Shown piece by piece: positions 1 to 8,684 of a stretch of 64,000 nt of DNA. This stretch comes from Dyadobacter sandarakinus (GTDB lineage: Bacteria > Bacteroidota > Bacteroidia > Cytophagales > Spirosomataceae), in the NCBI RefSeq assembly GCF_016894445.1, contig NZ_CP056775.1:248001-312000 (forward strand), read 5' to 3'. A model generated the notes under the pieces. It was not told the origin of the DNA, did no database searches, and worked only from the letters and a program-made list of their open reading frames with translations. Numbering within the stretch: position 1 is the first letter of the stretch; each line of letters starts with the position of its first letter. The translations under genes and the position numbers were made by a program.

Positions 1-564
1 GTAGTACTTCCATTGAGCACCAAGCGTGAGCCCGGGATTCAGCATGTTGTATGTATAGTATAAAAAGGGCAGCATTGCGGCGAGCAGCAGCAGGATAATG
101 TACCTTTTATTTTTCCGCACCAGCATTAGCATGAATGGGAAAAACAGGTAAAAGCCGCATTCATTCCCGATAGACCACGCCCCATCCGCTACGAAAAACT
201 CCGGCCTGATGATGCCGGGCAGGACCAGGAAATTAAGCACCAGCCTTTTGACGGGAATATTTTCAGTATCCAGCAAATACGTAAGGAAAGTGGCCAGCCA
301 TAGCAGCGGCACAATGCGGAATATACGTTTGACAAAGAAATTGGAAAGGCGTGAAAGTGTAAACTGGGCCACGTACACCTTGTACAAAGTCAACCCGCTG
401 AGTACAAAAAAAATGGTGACTCCGTATATCTTTACCTTTGCCAGCGGACTGGAAGCATCAGCCTCGCCAAAGCTCAGCAAGTGCATATGATACAGCATAA
501 TACTGATCGCCGCCAGGCCCCGCAGATAGTCAAGGGAGTGAATTCTCGCATCAGTGCGGACCAT
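1..564 (-). CDS. Membrane acyltransferase, OafA/acyltransferase-3 type (partial, C-terminus outside window)
   Basis: The 188 visible residues start with MVRTDARIHSLDYLRGLAAI, the hallmark opening of acyltransferase-3 proteins, followed by a first membrane segment with the HxxF-like YHMHLLSF region and the loop VTIFFVLSGL. This family moves acyl groups (often acetyl) onto sugars of O-antigen, peptidoglycan or exopolysaccharide at the inner membrane. A second, similar gene lies at 12353-13471, and the glycosyltransferases in between suggest both decorate the same or related polymers. The ATG at 564 is preceded on the minus strand by a TAnnTTTG box at 600-607. The gene runs off the left edge, so catalytic completeness cannot be judged. 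Confidence 0.85.
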   Translation of the reverse strand, partial: MVRTDARIHSLDYLRGLAAISIMLYHMHLLSFGEADASSPLAKVKIYGVTIFFVLSGLTLYKVYVAQFTLSRLSNFFVKRIFRIVPLLWLATFLTYLLDTENIPVKRLVLNFLVLPGIIRPEFFVADGAWSIGNECGFYLFFPFMLMLVRKNKRYIILLLLAAMLPFLYYTYNMLNPGLTLGAQWKYY

Positions 565-599
565 TTTTTTGATAGAAGAGGTTGGTAAAACTATTTGTA

Positions 600-607
600 C
601 AAAAATA
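600..607 (-). promoter_or_regulatory. -7 promoter box (TATTTTTG) for the acyltransferase gene
   Basis: Read on the minus strand the bases are TATTTTTG, an exact match to the Bacteroidota TAnnTTTG box, 36 bases upstream of the ATG at 564. No convincing TTTG -33 element lies at the usual spacing, so this is a moderate call. Confidence 0.4.
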
Positions 608-751
608 TTAAATTAAGAACAATTTTCCTGAAATTGCAGAACAGATTCGTTATTTCCATCAAACATTATTTGAGGGCTGTATCAAATTAGTCATAACTTG
701 TTCTTCATATAAGGCAGCGGAGGTCTTCACCCAACACAAAGCGGTTTAAAC

Positions 752-1939
752 ATGGATATTGTCATTACGGGACAACAGGCTTGGGATGTGGAAATTGGAA
801 GTAACTGTAAGAACATTGCGCTCGAATTCACCAAAAATCACCGTGTTCTGTACGTAAATGCGCCACTCGACCGCGGCAGCCTGCTCAAACGTGGCAGCGA
901 GGATAAGATCTCCAAGAGACGTGAGGTGATAGCAAAAAAACGGGCATCGATGGAACAGGTGGCAGACAACCTGTGGGTGCTTTATCCCGATCGCCTTATC
1001 GAATCAATCAACTGGATGCCCCGGTCGTTTATTTTTGACCTGTTCAACAAACGCAACAACCGCATATTTGCCAAAAGTATACTCGAAGCCGCCGGGAAGC
1101 TGGGATTTCGTAATTTCCTGCACTTCAATGACAATGATATTTTCAGGAGCTTTTATCTGAAAGAGTACCTCAGGCCGCATGCATCGGTGTACTACTCCCG
1201 TGATTTTATGGTAGCCGTGGATTACTGGAAAAAGCACGGAGCCGATCTGGAGCCGCGGCTGATTGCCCAGAGTGATCTTTGTGTCGCCAACTCCACTTAC
1301 CTGGCCAACTACTGCCGGCAGTTTAACCCGAAGTCGTATTACGTAGGACAAGGTTGCGACCTTGATACCTTTGCAGCGGGCATTACCAGCCCGGAGCCCG
1401 CCGATATGGTGAAAGTACTGCGCCCCCGCCTGGGTTATGTGGGCTCTCTGCAGAGCCTCAGGCTGGACATGGAGTTGCTTGAATTTATCGCTGTAACACG
1501 TCCCGACTGGACGATTGTACTTGTGGGGCCGGAAGACAATGAGTTCAGGCAAAGTGCGCTGCACGGCCTGCCCAATGTACTATTTACCGGTTCGCGCGAA
1601 GTAGGGGAGCTTCCGGCGTACATCAATGCATTTGACGTATGCATTAACCCGCAGATTCTCAATGCGGTGACGATCGGTAATTATCCGCGGAAAATAGACG
1701 AATACCTGGCAGTAGGAAAACCTTCGGTAGCTACTACGACCGATGCTATGAGCGTATTTGCGGAGCATGTGTACCTGGCCGGCAGCAAGGAAGAGTACAT
1801 TCGCCTGATCGACCTTGCACTGACCGAAGATTCAGCCGAAAAGGTAGCGGCCCGGCGTGCATTTGCCAGCCTCCATACCTGGGAAAACAGCGTGGCCGAG
1901 ATCTACAAGGCCATCGCTGCTGCCGGTTTTACCATTTAA
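752..1939 (+). CDS. Glycosyltransferase, GT-B fold (GT4-like)
   Basis: A 395-residue protein with the two-domain layout of GT-B enzymes: an N-terminal Rossmann-like half (MDIVITGQQAWDVEIGSN) and a C-terminal nucleotide-sugar half ending in the motif YPRKIDEYLAVGKPSVATT, which resembles the conserved E-x7-E/G-x-P region of GT4. It probably adds a sugar to a cell-surface glycan from the cytoplasmic face. Its closest neighbour in style is the gene at 11136-12350, which shares the same architecture and C-terminal motif (KLFEYLGAGKPVVS). The stop overlaps the stop of the convergent histidine kinase gene by four bases. The acceptor and donor sugar cannot be read from the sequence. Confidence 0.82.
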   Translation: MDIVITGQQAWDVEIGSNCKNIALEFTKNHRVLYVNAPLDRGSLLKRGSEDKISKRREVIAKKRASMEQVADNLWVLYPDRLIESINWMPRSFIFDLFNKRNNRIFAKSILEAAGKLGFRNFLHFNDNDIFRSFYLKEYLRPHASVYYSRDFMVAVDYWKKHGADLEPRLIAQSDLCVANSTYLANYCRQFNPKSYYVGQGCDLDTFAAGITSPEPADMVKVLRPRLGYVGSLQSLRLDMELLEFIAVTRPDWTIVLVGPEDNEFRQSALHGLPNVLFTGSREVGELPAYINAFDVCINPQILNAVTIGNYPRKIDEYLAVGKPSVATTTDAMSVFAEHVYLAGSKEEYIRLIDLALTEDSAEKVAARRAFASLHTWENSVAEIYKAIAAAGFTI

Positions 1940-4551
1940 GCTTCCAGTGTTTTCAGCTGGGTAAGGCCCTGCTGCGACTCTGTTTTGAGCTGCGTTACTT
2001 TCTCCTGCGCCTCCTCGTTCCATAGGCCCTGCTTTACCAGCGCTTCCAGATCCTTGTACTGATTGGCCGTGGACAGCATGCCGACCGAAAACAGGGATGA
2101 CCTGAATTTGTGGATGGCATGTTTCAATTTGTCGAGGTCACGGGCGGCCGCACTTTCCTCTATGGCTTGCAGCTGTATCTGGCTGTCGGTTTCAAAAAGC
2201 GCGATCAGCTCTCCGCGCAGCTCTGCGTCGCCACCGGTAATTTCGGTCAGATAGTCTATATTAATGATAGCGTCGGTCATGGTATCAGGGGTTAAATGGT
2301 CCGTAGATTTTGTTGAAGTCTGCTCAAAGAAATGTTCGCGGTTACCGAGCTGTGCGATGGTCGTGATCAGTTCGCTTTCCTTAAATGGTTTTGAAATGTA
2401 GCTGTTGGCACCAATGCTCAGGCACTCTTCCTTTTCACCTACCATGGCATGAGCAGTCATGGTAATGATCGGGATCGTCTTGGAAATGTGGCTGCGGATT
2501 TCCCGGATAGCGGTGTAACCATCCATGACGGGCATTTGTATATCCATCAGTACCAGGTCGAATTCCTCCTCCCGCAGCTTGTCGAGGGCTTCCTGACCAT
2601 TGTTAACGATGGTCAGCGGTACATTCAGGCGTTCGAAAATGGCCGAAAGAAGCTTTTGGTTCAATGTATTGTCTTCTGCTGCAATCACCCGGAGCGAGGT
2701 CAGTGATCCGCTGATGTCTGCCGTGATCTCGGGTTCCTCGCGTGGCAAATGTTCTTTCAGGATTTTAAAAGGAAATTCCATTGTGAACACGCTGCCCCTG
2801 CCTTCCTCACTTTCAAGCTGCAAAGTGCCTCCGAAAAGCTGTACAAGCGATTTTACAATGCTCAGCCCGAGCCCTGTGCCGCCAAAAACACGGGTAGTAC
2901 TTTCGCTCGCCTGCACAAACCGGTTAAACACCTTGTCAATTTTGTCTTTGGCAATACCAATGCCCGTATCGCTCACTTTGAAACGGATATTCTGCACGCC
3001 GCTGATCACCTCGCTCACGGGCTCAACCGTAAGGGTAACATTCCCCTTTTCTGTAAATTTCACCGCATTCCCGCACACATTGATCAGGATTTGCGTGAGG
3101 CGCAGCTTGTCGGTTTCCACGGTAGGAGGCAGGCCGTCGCCAAGGTGTACATGGTAGGCAATGCCTTTCTCACCGGCGCGCTGGTTGATGATACCCGAAA
3201 GAGAGTCTACCAGCTCGCGGATGGATACTGCGGTTTTTTCAAGGTGTACCTGACCGGCTTCTATTTTGGAAAAGTCGAGAATGTCATTGATGAGTTCAAG
3301 GAGGTTTTTGCTTGCATACTGAATGTAGCCCACGTACTCACGGCTTTTGGAGTCAGCCACTTCGCCTACCAGCAGGTTTGTGAAGCCGATGATCGCATTC
3401 AGGGGAGTACGGATCTCGTGGCTTACATTGGAAAGAAAAATATCTTTTACCCGCACCGATTTTTCGGCCAGCGTACGCGCTTTTTCAAGTGTGGCCTCGT
3501 AATTGGCCCGCTCCGTAATGTCCCTGAAAACCGTAATGGCACTGGTTATTTCTCCATCCAGCCCCAGTATGGGCTGCACGTTGGTTTCAAGGTGATAAAT
3601 CTTGTCATTTTTAATGAGATCAATCTTGTTGCCGATCAGCTTTTCGCCCTGCAGGGCACGCGCAATGGGGAGCGTCTCCGGCGTAAACCGCACATGGTAG
3701 CGGGAGGGATCAAGCAGCTTTACGAGCCGAAGCTCGTCTGCCAGGGTCTCCACCCGGATCGATTCGGTGCCCAGGATCTCCCGGCCCGACTGGTTGAGCA
3801 GCACTACTTCCTGTTGGGGATTAATGACCATTACACCGTCGGGAATAGCTTCGAGGTACTGGCTTACTACGCGTTCTTTCTCGCGGATGGCCTTTTGCAG
3901 CCTGCGCTGCCTGCGCTTGTCGCGGTTCAGGAAAATGCTCGAAAGTACTGTTAGCAGAAAGCCCACCGCGCTGGTCATGAAAATAAAGAGCATGGAGTTC
4001 TTCTGGGTGCTGGCCACAATCTTGCGCCGCTCATTCAGGTTATGCCTTTCGAAATGCTCGATCTCGTTGATTTTGGCTGTGAGCTGGTCGTTGAGCCGGA
4101 TTCCCTGTCCTTCTTTCAGCCGGGCAAAGGCTTGTTCCTGACCCTGGGTACGGTACAAGGTGATCACATTCTGCGCATAGGCAACAATCTCGCCCGACAC
4201 AGCCAGCAATTCGCTGACACGTTTGGTTTGTACGGGATCCGTTTTAACAAGATTAAAAAGAGTGTCTGAGATGCCTACCAGCTGTACTTTCTTATTGTAG
4301 TTGTCGGTCAGCAGGTCATTGTTCTGCGTGATGAGGTAGCCGCGCATATTGGACTGAAAATCCTTCGTAACCAGCCCAAAGTTGGCGGTCTGGTTCAGGA
4401 TACCGATGGTTACATTCAGCCTGTTGTTGTTGAGCGACAGATCCCGTACATTTTTATAGGTAAAATACTGTGAGCCGAATATCAGGGCCAGTCCCAGATA
4501 TATGCTGATATAATACCATTTGGAGGAATCTTTGGTCAGACTTGCCGGCAT
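1936..4551 (-). CDS. Hybrid sensor histidine kinase (CHASE3-PAS-HisKA-HATPase-REC-HPt)
   Basis: An 871-residue membrane-anchored phosphorelay protein. Domains in order: TM1 at about 13-31; a CHASE3-like extracytoplasmic sensor 35-185 (with MRGYLITQNND); TM2 187-208; PAS about 230-345; HisKA with SHEIRTPLNAIIGF and phospho-accepting His378; HATPase with N-box NVCGNAVKFT near 491-500, G1 DTGIGI at 528 and G2 GGTGLGLS at 557; a receiver with LVLMDIQMPVMDG and Asp670; and a C-terminal HPt with His814 (HKFRSSLFSVG). All phosphotransfer residues look intact, so the full His-Asp-His relay can occur in one chain. Its start lies 11 bases after the upstream GT2 gene, so it is probably the last gene of a glycosyltransferase operon. 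No cognate response regulator is adjacent; the phosphate may leave to the REC-PP2C protein at 14394-15551, which is inference. Confidence 0.93.
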   Translation of the reverse strand: MPASLTKDSSKWYYISIYLGLALIFGSQYFTYKNVRDLSLNNNRLNVTIGILNQTANFGLVTKDFQSNMRGYLITQNNDLLTDNYNKKVQLVGISDTLFNLVKTDPVQTKRVSELLAVSGEIVAYAQNVITLYRTQGQEQAFARLKEGQGIRLNDQLTAKINEIEHFERHNLNERRKIVASTQKNSMLFIFMTSAVGFLLTVLSSIFLNRDKRRQRRLQKAIREKERVVSQYLEAIPDGVMVINPQQEVVLLNQSGREILGTESIRVETLADELRLVKLLDPSRYHVRFTPETLPIARALQGEKLIGNKIDLIKNDKIYHLETNVQPILGLDGEITSAITVFRDITERANYEATLEKARTLAEKSVRVKDIFLSNVSHEIRTPLNAIIGFTNLLVGEVADSKSREYVGYIQYASKNLLELINDILDFSKIEAGQVHLEKTAVSIRELVDSLSGIINQRAGEKGIAYHVHLGDGLPPTVETDKLRLTQILINVCGNAVKFTEKGNVTLTVEPVSEVISGVQNIRFKVSDTGIGIAKDKIDKVFNRFVQASESTTRVFGGTGLGLSIVKSLVQLFGGTLQLESEEGRGSVFTMEFPFKILKEHLPREEPEITADISGSLTSLRVIAAEDNTLNQKLLSAIFERLNVPLTIVNNGQEALDKLREEEFDLVLMDIQMPVMDGYTAIREIRSHISKTIPIITMTAHAMVGEKEECLSIGANSYISKPFKESELITTIAQLGNREHFFEQTSTKSTDHLTPDTMTDAIINIDYLTEITGGDAELRGELIALFETDSQIQLQAIEESAAARDLDKLKHAIHKFRSSLFSVGMLSTANQYKDLEALVKQGLWNEEAQEKVTQLKTESQQGLTQLKTLEA

Positions 4552-4562
4552 GTCAGGAGTGC

Positions 4563-5330
4563 TTATACGAGATAGTCAAAGTTGAATTTCAGGTGCCGGT
4601 ACAGATGACGGAGCTGGGTAATGAAAAAGTTTTCGCTTTCACGCCAGGCAGTCCGCTTCATGGTACTGGGCTCGTCTTCGGAGTTCTTCTGCAGAAACAA
4701 TCCCTGGAAGTCTTTGTAAAACAATGCTTTTCCTTTTTTCTTGAGAAAAGACATCATCATTGTGTACTCCGTAACATCACCTTTCTGCCCCTCCACATAC
4801 CGGCCGAACTTTTCAAAAAAGCTGGTGCGGCGCAGGTGAGGATGGTCACTGTACACGTAAAACTTCCGGTAGCCGGGCTTCAGTACGCCAAATCCCATCC
4901 TGTAAAAGCCATCACCGGCTGGTTTGAGGTACGGATATTCAAAATAGGCATAAAAGCGTACCATATCCAGTTCGGGCTCGGACTGCATCAGCTCCAGTGC
5001 CTTTGCAAATTTCTGGGGGAAAATGGCGGTAGGCGTAAAATCTTCCTGTACATACAGCGTAAGGGGTGTTTTTACAGCATCCTGTCCCTTGTTAATGTTA
5101 TTGCCAAGGCCGCGGTTCTGAGGTGTCGTAATCAGCCGGAAGGGGTACTCGCCACGCAGCGCTTCCAGGTAGGCGATGTGCTCGGGCCGGCTTCCGTCGT
5201 CGGATACCACGATATCGGCAAAGCGGCAGCCCAGCAGGCGGAATGATTTCAGCAGCTGTTCGAGCGACTGGCTCCTGTTGTAATGCGTGACCAGCAGCGT
5301 GACGCCGTCAAAAACAAATTCATTTTTCAT
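4563..5330 (-). CDS. Family 2 glycosyltransferase
   Basis: A 255-residue GT-A enzyme with the N-terminal VTLLVTHYNRSQSLEQLLKS signature, the nucleotide-binding VVSDDGS motif, and a DxD-like YVQEDF stretch near residue 97. It is clearly paralogous to the next gene upstream (5349-6125): both share THYNRS, DIVVSDDGS, GLGNNINKGQDAV, YVQEDF, SDHPHLRR and SSF/TSFxxKFGRY blocks in the same order. It sits third in an operon of three GT2 genes followed by the hybrid kinase. The acceptor is unknown; a role in surface glycan assembly is inferred from context. Confidence 0.85.
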   Translation of the reverse strand: MKNEFVFDGVTLLVTHYNRSQSLEQLLKSFRLLGCRFADIVVSDDGSRPEHIAYLEALRGEYPFRLITTPQNRGLGNNINKGQDAVKTPLTLYVQEDFTPTAIFPQKFAKALELMQSEPELDMVRFYAYFEYPYLKPAGDGFYRMGFGVLKPGYRKFYVYSDHPHLRRTSFFEKFGRYVEGQKGDVTEYTMMMSFLKKKGKALFYKDFQGLFLQKNSEDEPSTMKRTAWRESENFFITQLRHLYRHLKFNFDYLV

Positions 5331-5348
5331 TGCAAACCTTCTAGCGGG

Positions 5349-6125
5349 CTATTTCATAAATACGAGGTCGAGCGTGTTTTTCAGCCAGCGGTACCGGAGG
5401 TAAAGCAGGCGTGCCAGCCGGATCGCCGGATTCTGGTTCAGTTTCCAGTTGGCACGCTCCATGGTGCTGGGCTCGTCGGAAGAATTTTTCTGATAGAACA
5501 GTTTTGTAAAATCATCAAAAAACAAACCTCTTCCTTTTTTTTGCAAAAAGCTGATGGCCATCCTGTACTCCGTCAGATCACCTTTGATACCTTCCGGATA
5601 CCGGCCGAACTTGTCCAGGAAACTGCTCCTCCTCAAATGAGGATGGTCGCTGTAATAATAGAATTTCAGGTGGTTCCAGTCCCAAAAGGAGTAGACCATT
5701 TCTGAAAATCCTTTCCTGAACGGTTTTAGTGTGGGATAGGTGAAATAGGCATAAAATCTTACAATGTCCCATTTGGGATCTTCACGCATAAAGCTGAGTG
5801 CATCTTTGAAATGCGCCGGAAAAATGTCGGCCGGCTCAAAATCCTCCTGCACATAGAGCGTGTATTCCGTTTGGACCGCGTCCTGCCCCTTATTGATATT
5901 GTTGCCCAGCCCCCGGTTCACCGGCGTGGTGACCAGCCTGAATCCAAAGCGGTCTTTCAGACTTTGCAGCTTATCCTGGTGCTCGGGCTTGCTGCCGTCG
6001 TCGGATACCACGATGTCGCCAAACCGGCACTGGAGCTTTTCAAAGGAAGCCAGCAGCCGCTCCAGTGATTCGCTTCGATTGTAATGGGTAATCAGCAGGG
6101 TCGTATCGGGAAACTCGTGCAGCAT
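5349..6125 (-). CDS. Family 2 glycosyltransferase, tandem paralogue
   Basis: About 258 residues with the same block order as the downstream paralogue (THYNRS, VVSDDGS, GLGNNINKGQDAV, YVQEDF, SDHPHLRR). I chose the ATG at 6125 (MLHEFPD). A TTG at 6131 would add two residues and overlap the upstream stop by four bases, so translational coupling through that TTG is also possible. The pair probably arose by tandem duplication and then diverged, suggesting two similar but distinct sugar-transfer steps. Confidence 0.84.
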   Translation of the reverse strand: MLHEFPDTTLLITHYNRSESLERLLASFEKLQCRFGDIVVSDDGSKPEHQDKLQSLKDRFGFRLVTTPVNRGLGNNINKGQDAVQTEYTLYVQEDFEPADIFPAHFKDALSFMREDPKWDIVRFYAYFTYPTLKPFRKGFSEMVYSFWDWNHLKFYYYSDHPHLRRSSFLDKFGRYPEGIKGDLTEYRMAISFLQKKGRGLFFDDFTKLFYQKNSSDEPSTMERANWKLNQNPAIRLARLLYLRYRWLKNTLDLVFMK

Positions 6126-6127
6126 TT

Positions 6128-7000
6128 TCAAGACATTGACAGGTATTCTCGCATTCCTTTAATTTGTCGCTTCGCCCGGTTAAGGAAAGCCTGGCCAATG
6201 CTGCCATCGTCCATTAACCGGCGCGGAGAGGTAAAAACGGTTGCTTTGGGCGACGTGACCATTTTCAGTTTACCGGCGGTTTTCAGGTTAAGTGCCATAC
6301 GCCCGTCCTCGGCCTCATTCTGGAAGTCGCTGCCTACAATATTGGCATATACCCTCGCCCCGCTCACCCTGAATCCCCCCGTCTGGCGCCCTACTTCCGT
6401 CACAAAGCCCATGTTGAAGCCGTAAACATTGAGGTACTCGCGGTTGCGTTTGCGCACGCGGATCATAATGCCCGCAAAAATCTCATAAAGCCACAGCCCG
6501 AACCTGCCCTGATTGGGCGGTGGGATAAAGGCGTAATTTCCGTAAACACCCGTAATACCCGGATCTTTCACCATCGGTTCCACCATTTTATCGATCCAGT
6601 CGGGCGGGTAAAATGTATCGGAGTCGGCGCATAAATGGTACCTGCCTCTCGCCATATCCAGCCCCATCTGCCGCGCAAAAGGTGTACCCTGCACGGTTTG
6701 AAGGTAATTGCGCACGCCGAGGCGGTCGAGTACCTGCTGGGTGCCGTCGCTGGAATTGTTGTTGATCACCACAATTTCCACCTGGTACCCCGTGCTGCTG
6801 GCTGCCAGGGACGAGAGGGTACGGTAAATGTTGTTCTCCTCATTCCAGGCAGGAATTACGACTGAAATGTCCGGCTGTTCGGCTTTGAACCTGCTGATCC
6901 TTGCCCTCAGATCTTCCATTTCCGCATCGCTCAGGTCCCTGAACTTCTTGTTCCGGAATAAATGCGGCAAAATCCACTTCGGCAAACCAAATGCGCTCAT
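6128..7000 (-). CDS. Family 2 glycosyltransferase
   Basis: A 290-residue GT2 protein, the first gene of the operon running leftward to the hybrid kinase. It shows PDISVVIPAWNEENNIYRTL at about 39-58, VVINNNSSDGT, and the acidic metal-binding CADSDTFYPP near residue 125, then a hydrophobic segment near 175-185. It is not closely related to the two downstream GT2 paralogues. The donor is unknown; it most likely elongates a polysaccharide or glycolipid made by this cluster. Confidence 0.86.
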   Translation of the reverse strand: MSAFGLPKWILPHLFRNKKFRDLSDAEMEDLRARISRFKAEQPDISVVIPAWNEENNIYRTLSSLAASSTGYQVEIVVINNNSSDGTQQVLDRLGVRNYLQTVQGTPFARQMGLDMARGRYHLCADSDTFYPPDWIDKMVEPMVKDPGITGVYGNYAFIPPPNQGRFGLWLYEIFAGIMIRVRKRNREYLNVYGFNMGFVTEVGRQTGGFRVSGARVYANIVGSDFQNEAEDGRMALNLKTAGKLKMVTSPKATVFTSPRRLMDDGSIGQAFLNRAKRQIKGMREYLSMS

Positions 7001-7293
7001 GTATGATTAAAACTTAATGCAACCAGATAAAGGACTGATGATCTTACAGGGTCAGGGCACGTGGCCGGCGGATCATACGCATGATCTGCCACGCATTCAG
7101 ATTTTGGCTTGAACCTGTCGTGTGTGTCGGGCAGGTTTGTTTTATCGATCTCCGTCAGTACTTCTATAAAACGTAGGCAAATTACTCAATTTATTCATTG
7201 AAATAATTCGAACTTATGAGAATTTTGTAATTAAAATTTGACATCTTTGCGTAACACGTCAAGCCCACCAGGTAATATTCACGCTCAGCATCA
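7001..7293. promoter_or_regulatory. Divergent intergenic region between two glycan operons
   Basis: These 293 bases separate the leftward GT2/kinase operon from the rightward flippase operon, so promoters for both must lie here. I see an inverted repeat GATCAT-ACGC-ATGATC at 7071-7086 and an AT-rich tract at 7185-7240 before the flippase gene. A near-match to the -7 box (CATCTTTG, 7242-7249) is present but lacks the leading T. No ORF worth calling. Confidence 0.4.
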
Positions 7294-8664
7294 ATGGCAG
7301 CCGCGCTTTTGCAGAAACTAAGAAACAAGCACTTCTTGTCATTGGCGGGCAATGGGATCATGTCCGTACTCGGCATGCTGAATATGATCATCCTGTACCG
7401 CGCACTGCCGGTGGCAAGCATCGGCATGTGGGTGTTTTTTCTGTCTATCCTGCTGCTGGTAGACACTTTCCGGTCGGGTTTTCTGACGACGGCATTCATC
7501 AAATTCTATGCAGGCGCAACCGAGGAGCGCAAAGCCGAGGTGACCGGCTCGGCCTGGTTTATAGGAGGAGCCATCACGGGCATACTGGTGCTGCTTAATA
7601 TTCCGGCTTTTCTTTTTTCATCCTACTTTACCAATCCCAGCATGGTCCTGTTTGTGGAATGGTTCGGGATCATTTATGTATCGTCGCTTCCCTATTTCAT
7701 TGCATCCTGCGTCGTACAGGCTGAGCAGCGTTTCGATCAGCTGCTGTGTATCCGCTTCCTGAGTCAGGGCTTTTTTATCATCTTCGTGGGATTCATGGCG
7801 CTTACGCGTACAGCTACGCTGCAGCATATCCTGTATGCCTACCTGGGCGGTGCCGCCATGACGAGCATTTTTACCATTGCGATTGGCTGGGCCAGGCTCC
7901 CGTTTTTCCGCAAGCGTTCCCGGGCATGCATCGCAGAGATCTTTCATTTTGGAAAGTACAGTGTGGGTACTACGCTCAGCTCCAACCTTTTTGGTACTTC
8001 CAATACCATGATCATCAACTTCATGCTGGGCCCCGCGGCGCTGGCAGTATACAACCTGGGACAGCGCCTGATGGAGCTGATCGAAATTCCGTTGCGCAGC
8101 TTCGCCGCCACCGGGATGCCCGAGCTTTCGGCTGCCTACAACGAGGGCAACCGCCGAAAGGTAATCGCTACCATGCAGCGCTACACGGGCCTTATTACCA
8201 TTGCTTTTGTGCCGGTATGTCTGGTGGCGATTGTGCTGGCCGATGTCGCGATAGGTATTATCGGCGGAGCAAAATACGTGCATACCGAGGCACCCAACAT
8301 CATGCGCCTCTTCATGGCATTTGCCCTGCTGTACCCGCTCGACCGTTTCTTTGCGCTGACGCTGGACGTGATCCATCAGCCGCAGATCAATTTTGTAAAA
8401 GTACTGGTCATGCTGGCGGGTAGTGTCGGCGCCTCTTTCCTGGGTATTTACCTGACGGGCAGCATTTATGGCGTGGCCGTCGCAGGCATTGTGCCGGTAC
8501 TGATCGGGGTGGGGGTTGGTTACTGGGGACTCAACCGCTTCGAGCCCTTCGGGATTTTCAGTGTGATCGCCACGGGTTATACCGAAGCCTTGCAGCTGAT
8601 CCGGAGCTTGTGGTTCAAATGGGCGGTAAAACGGAAGACAGACTCCGGAGTGTCTATCAAATAA
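7294..8664 (+). CDS. Polysaccharide flippase (Wzx/MOP superfamily)
   Basis: A 456-residue, very hydrophobic protein with about 12-14 predicted membrane segments and the MOP-type opening SLAGNGIMSVLGMLNMIILY. Flippases of this type move undecaprenyl-linked oligosaccharides from the cytoplasmic to the periplasmic side of the inner membrane. It is followed 20 bases later by an unassigned protein and then by a second flippase (9624-10985) with a similar plan (KYSVGTTLSSN versus KYAFGTLISSL), so the operon carries two exporters. Confidence 0.88.
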   Translation: MAAALLQKLRNKHFLSLAGNGIMSVLGMLNMIILYRALPVASIGMWVFFLSILLLVDTFRSGFLTTAFIKFYAGATEERKAEVTGSAWFIGGAITGILVLLNIPAFLFSSYFTNPSMVLFVEWFGIIYVSSLPYFIASCVVQAEQRFDQLLCIRFLSQGFFIIFVGFMALTRTATLQHILYAYLGGAAMTSIFTIAIGWARLPFFRKRSRACIAEIFHFGKYSVGTTLSSNLFGTSNTMIINFMLGPAALAVYNLGQRLMELIEIPLRSFAATGMPELSAAYNEGNRRKVIATMQRYTGLITIAFVPVCLVAIVLADVAIGIIGGAKYVHTEAPNIMRLFMAFALLYPLDRFFALTLDVIHQPQINFVKVLVMLAGSVGASFLGIYLTGSIYGVAVAGIVPVLIGVGVGYWGLNRFEPFGIFSVIATGYTEALQLIRSLWFKWAVKRKTDSGVSIK

Positions 8665-8684
8665 ATGGTACGTTCGACAATAAC

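Noticed and set aside
79..90. Short-period DNA repeats and possible CRISPR-like spacing anywhere in the window
   Set aside because: The only tandem repeats found are coding repeats in the lipoprotein gene; no direct repeats with regular spacers exist.
2749..3954. A 401-codon open frame on the plus strand
   Set aside because: It lies entirely antisense to the hybrid kinase, whose domain motifs are intact; the antisense translation shows no family signature.
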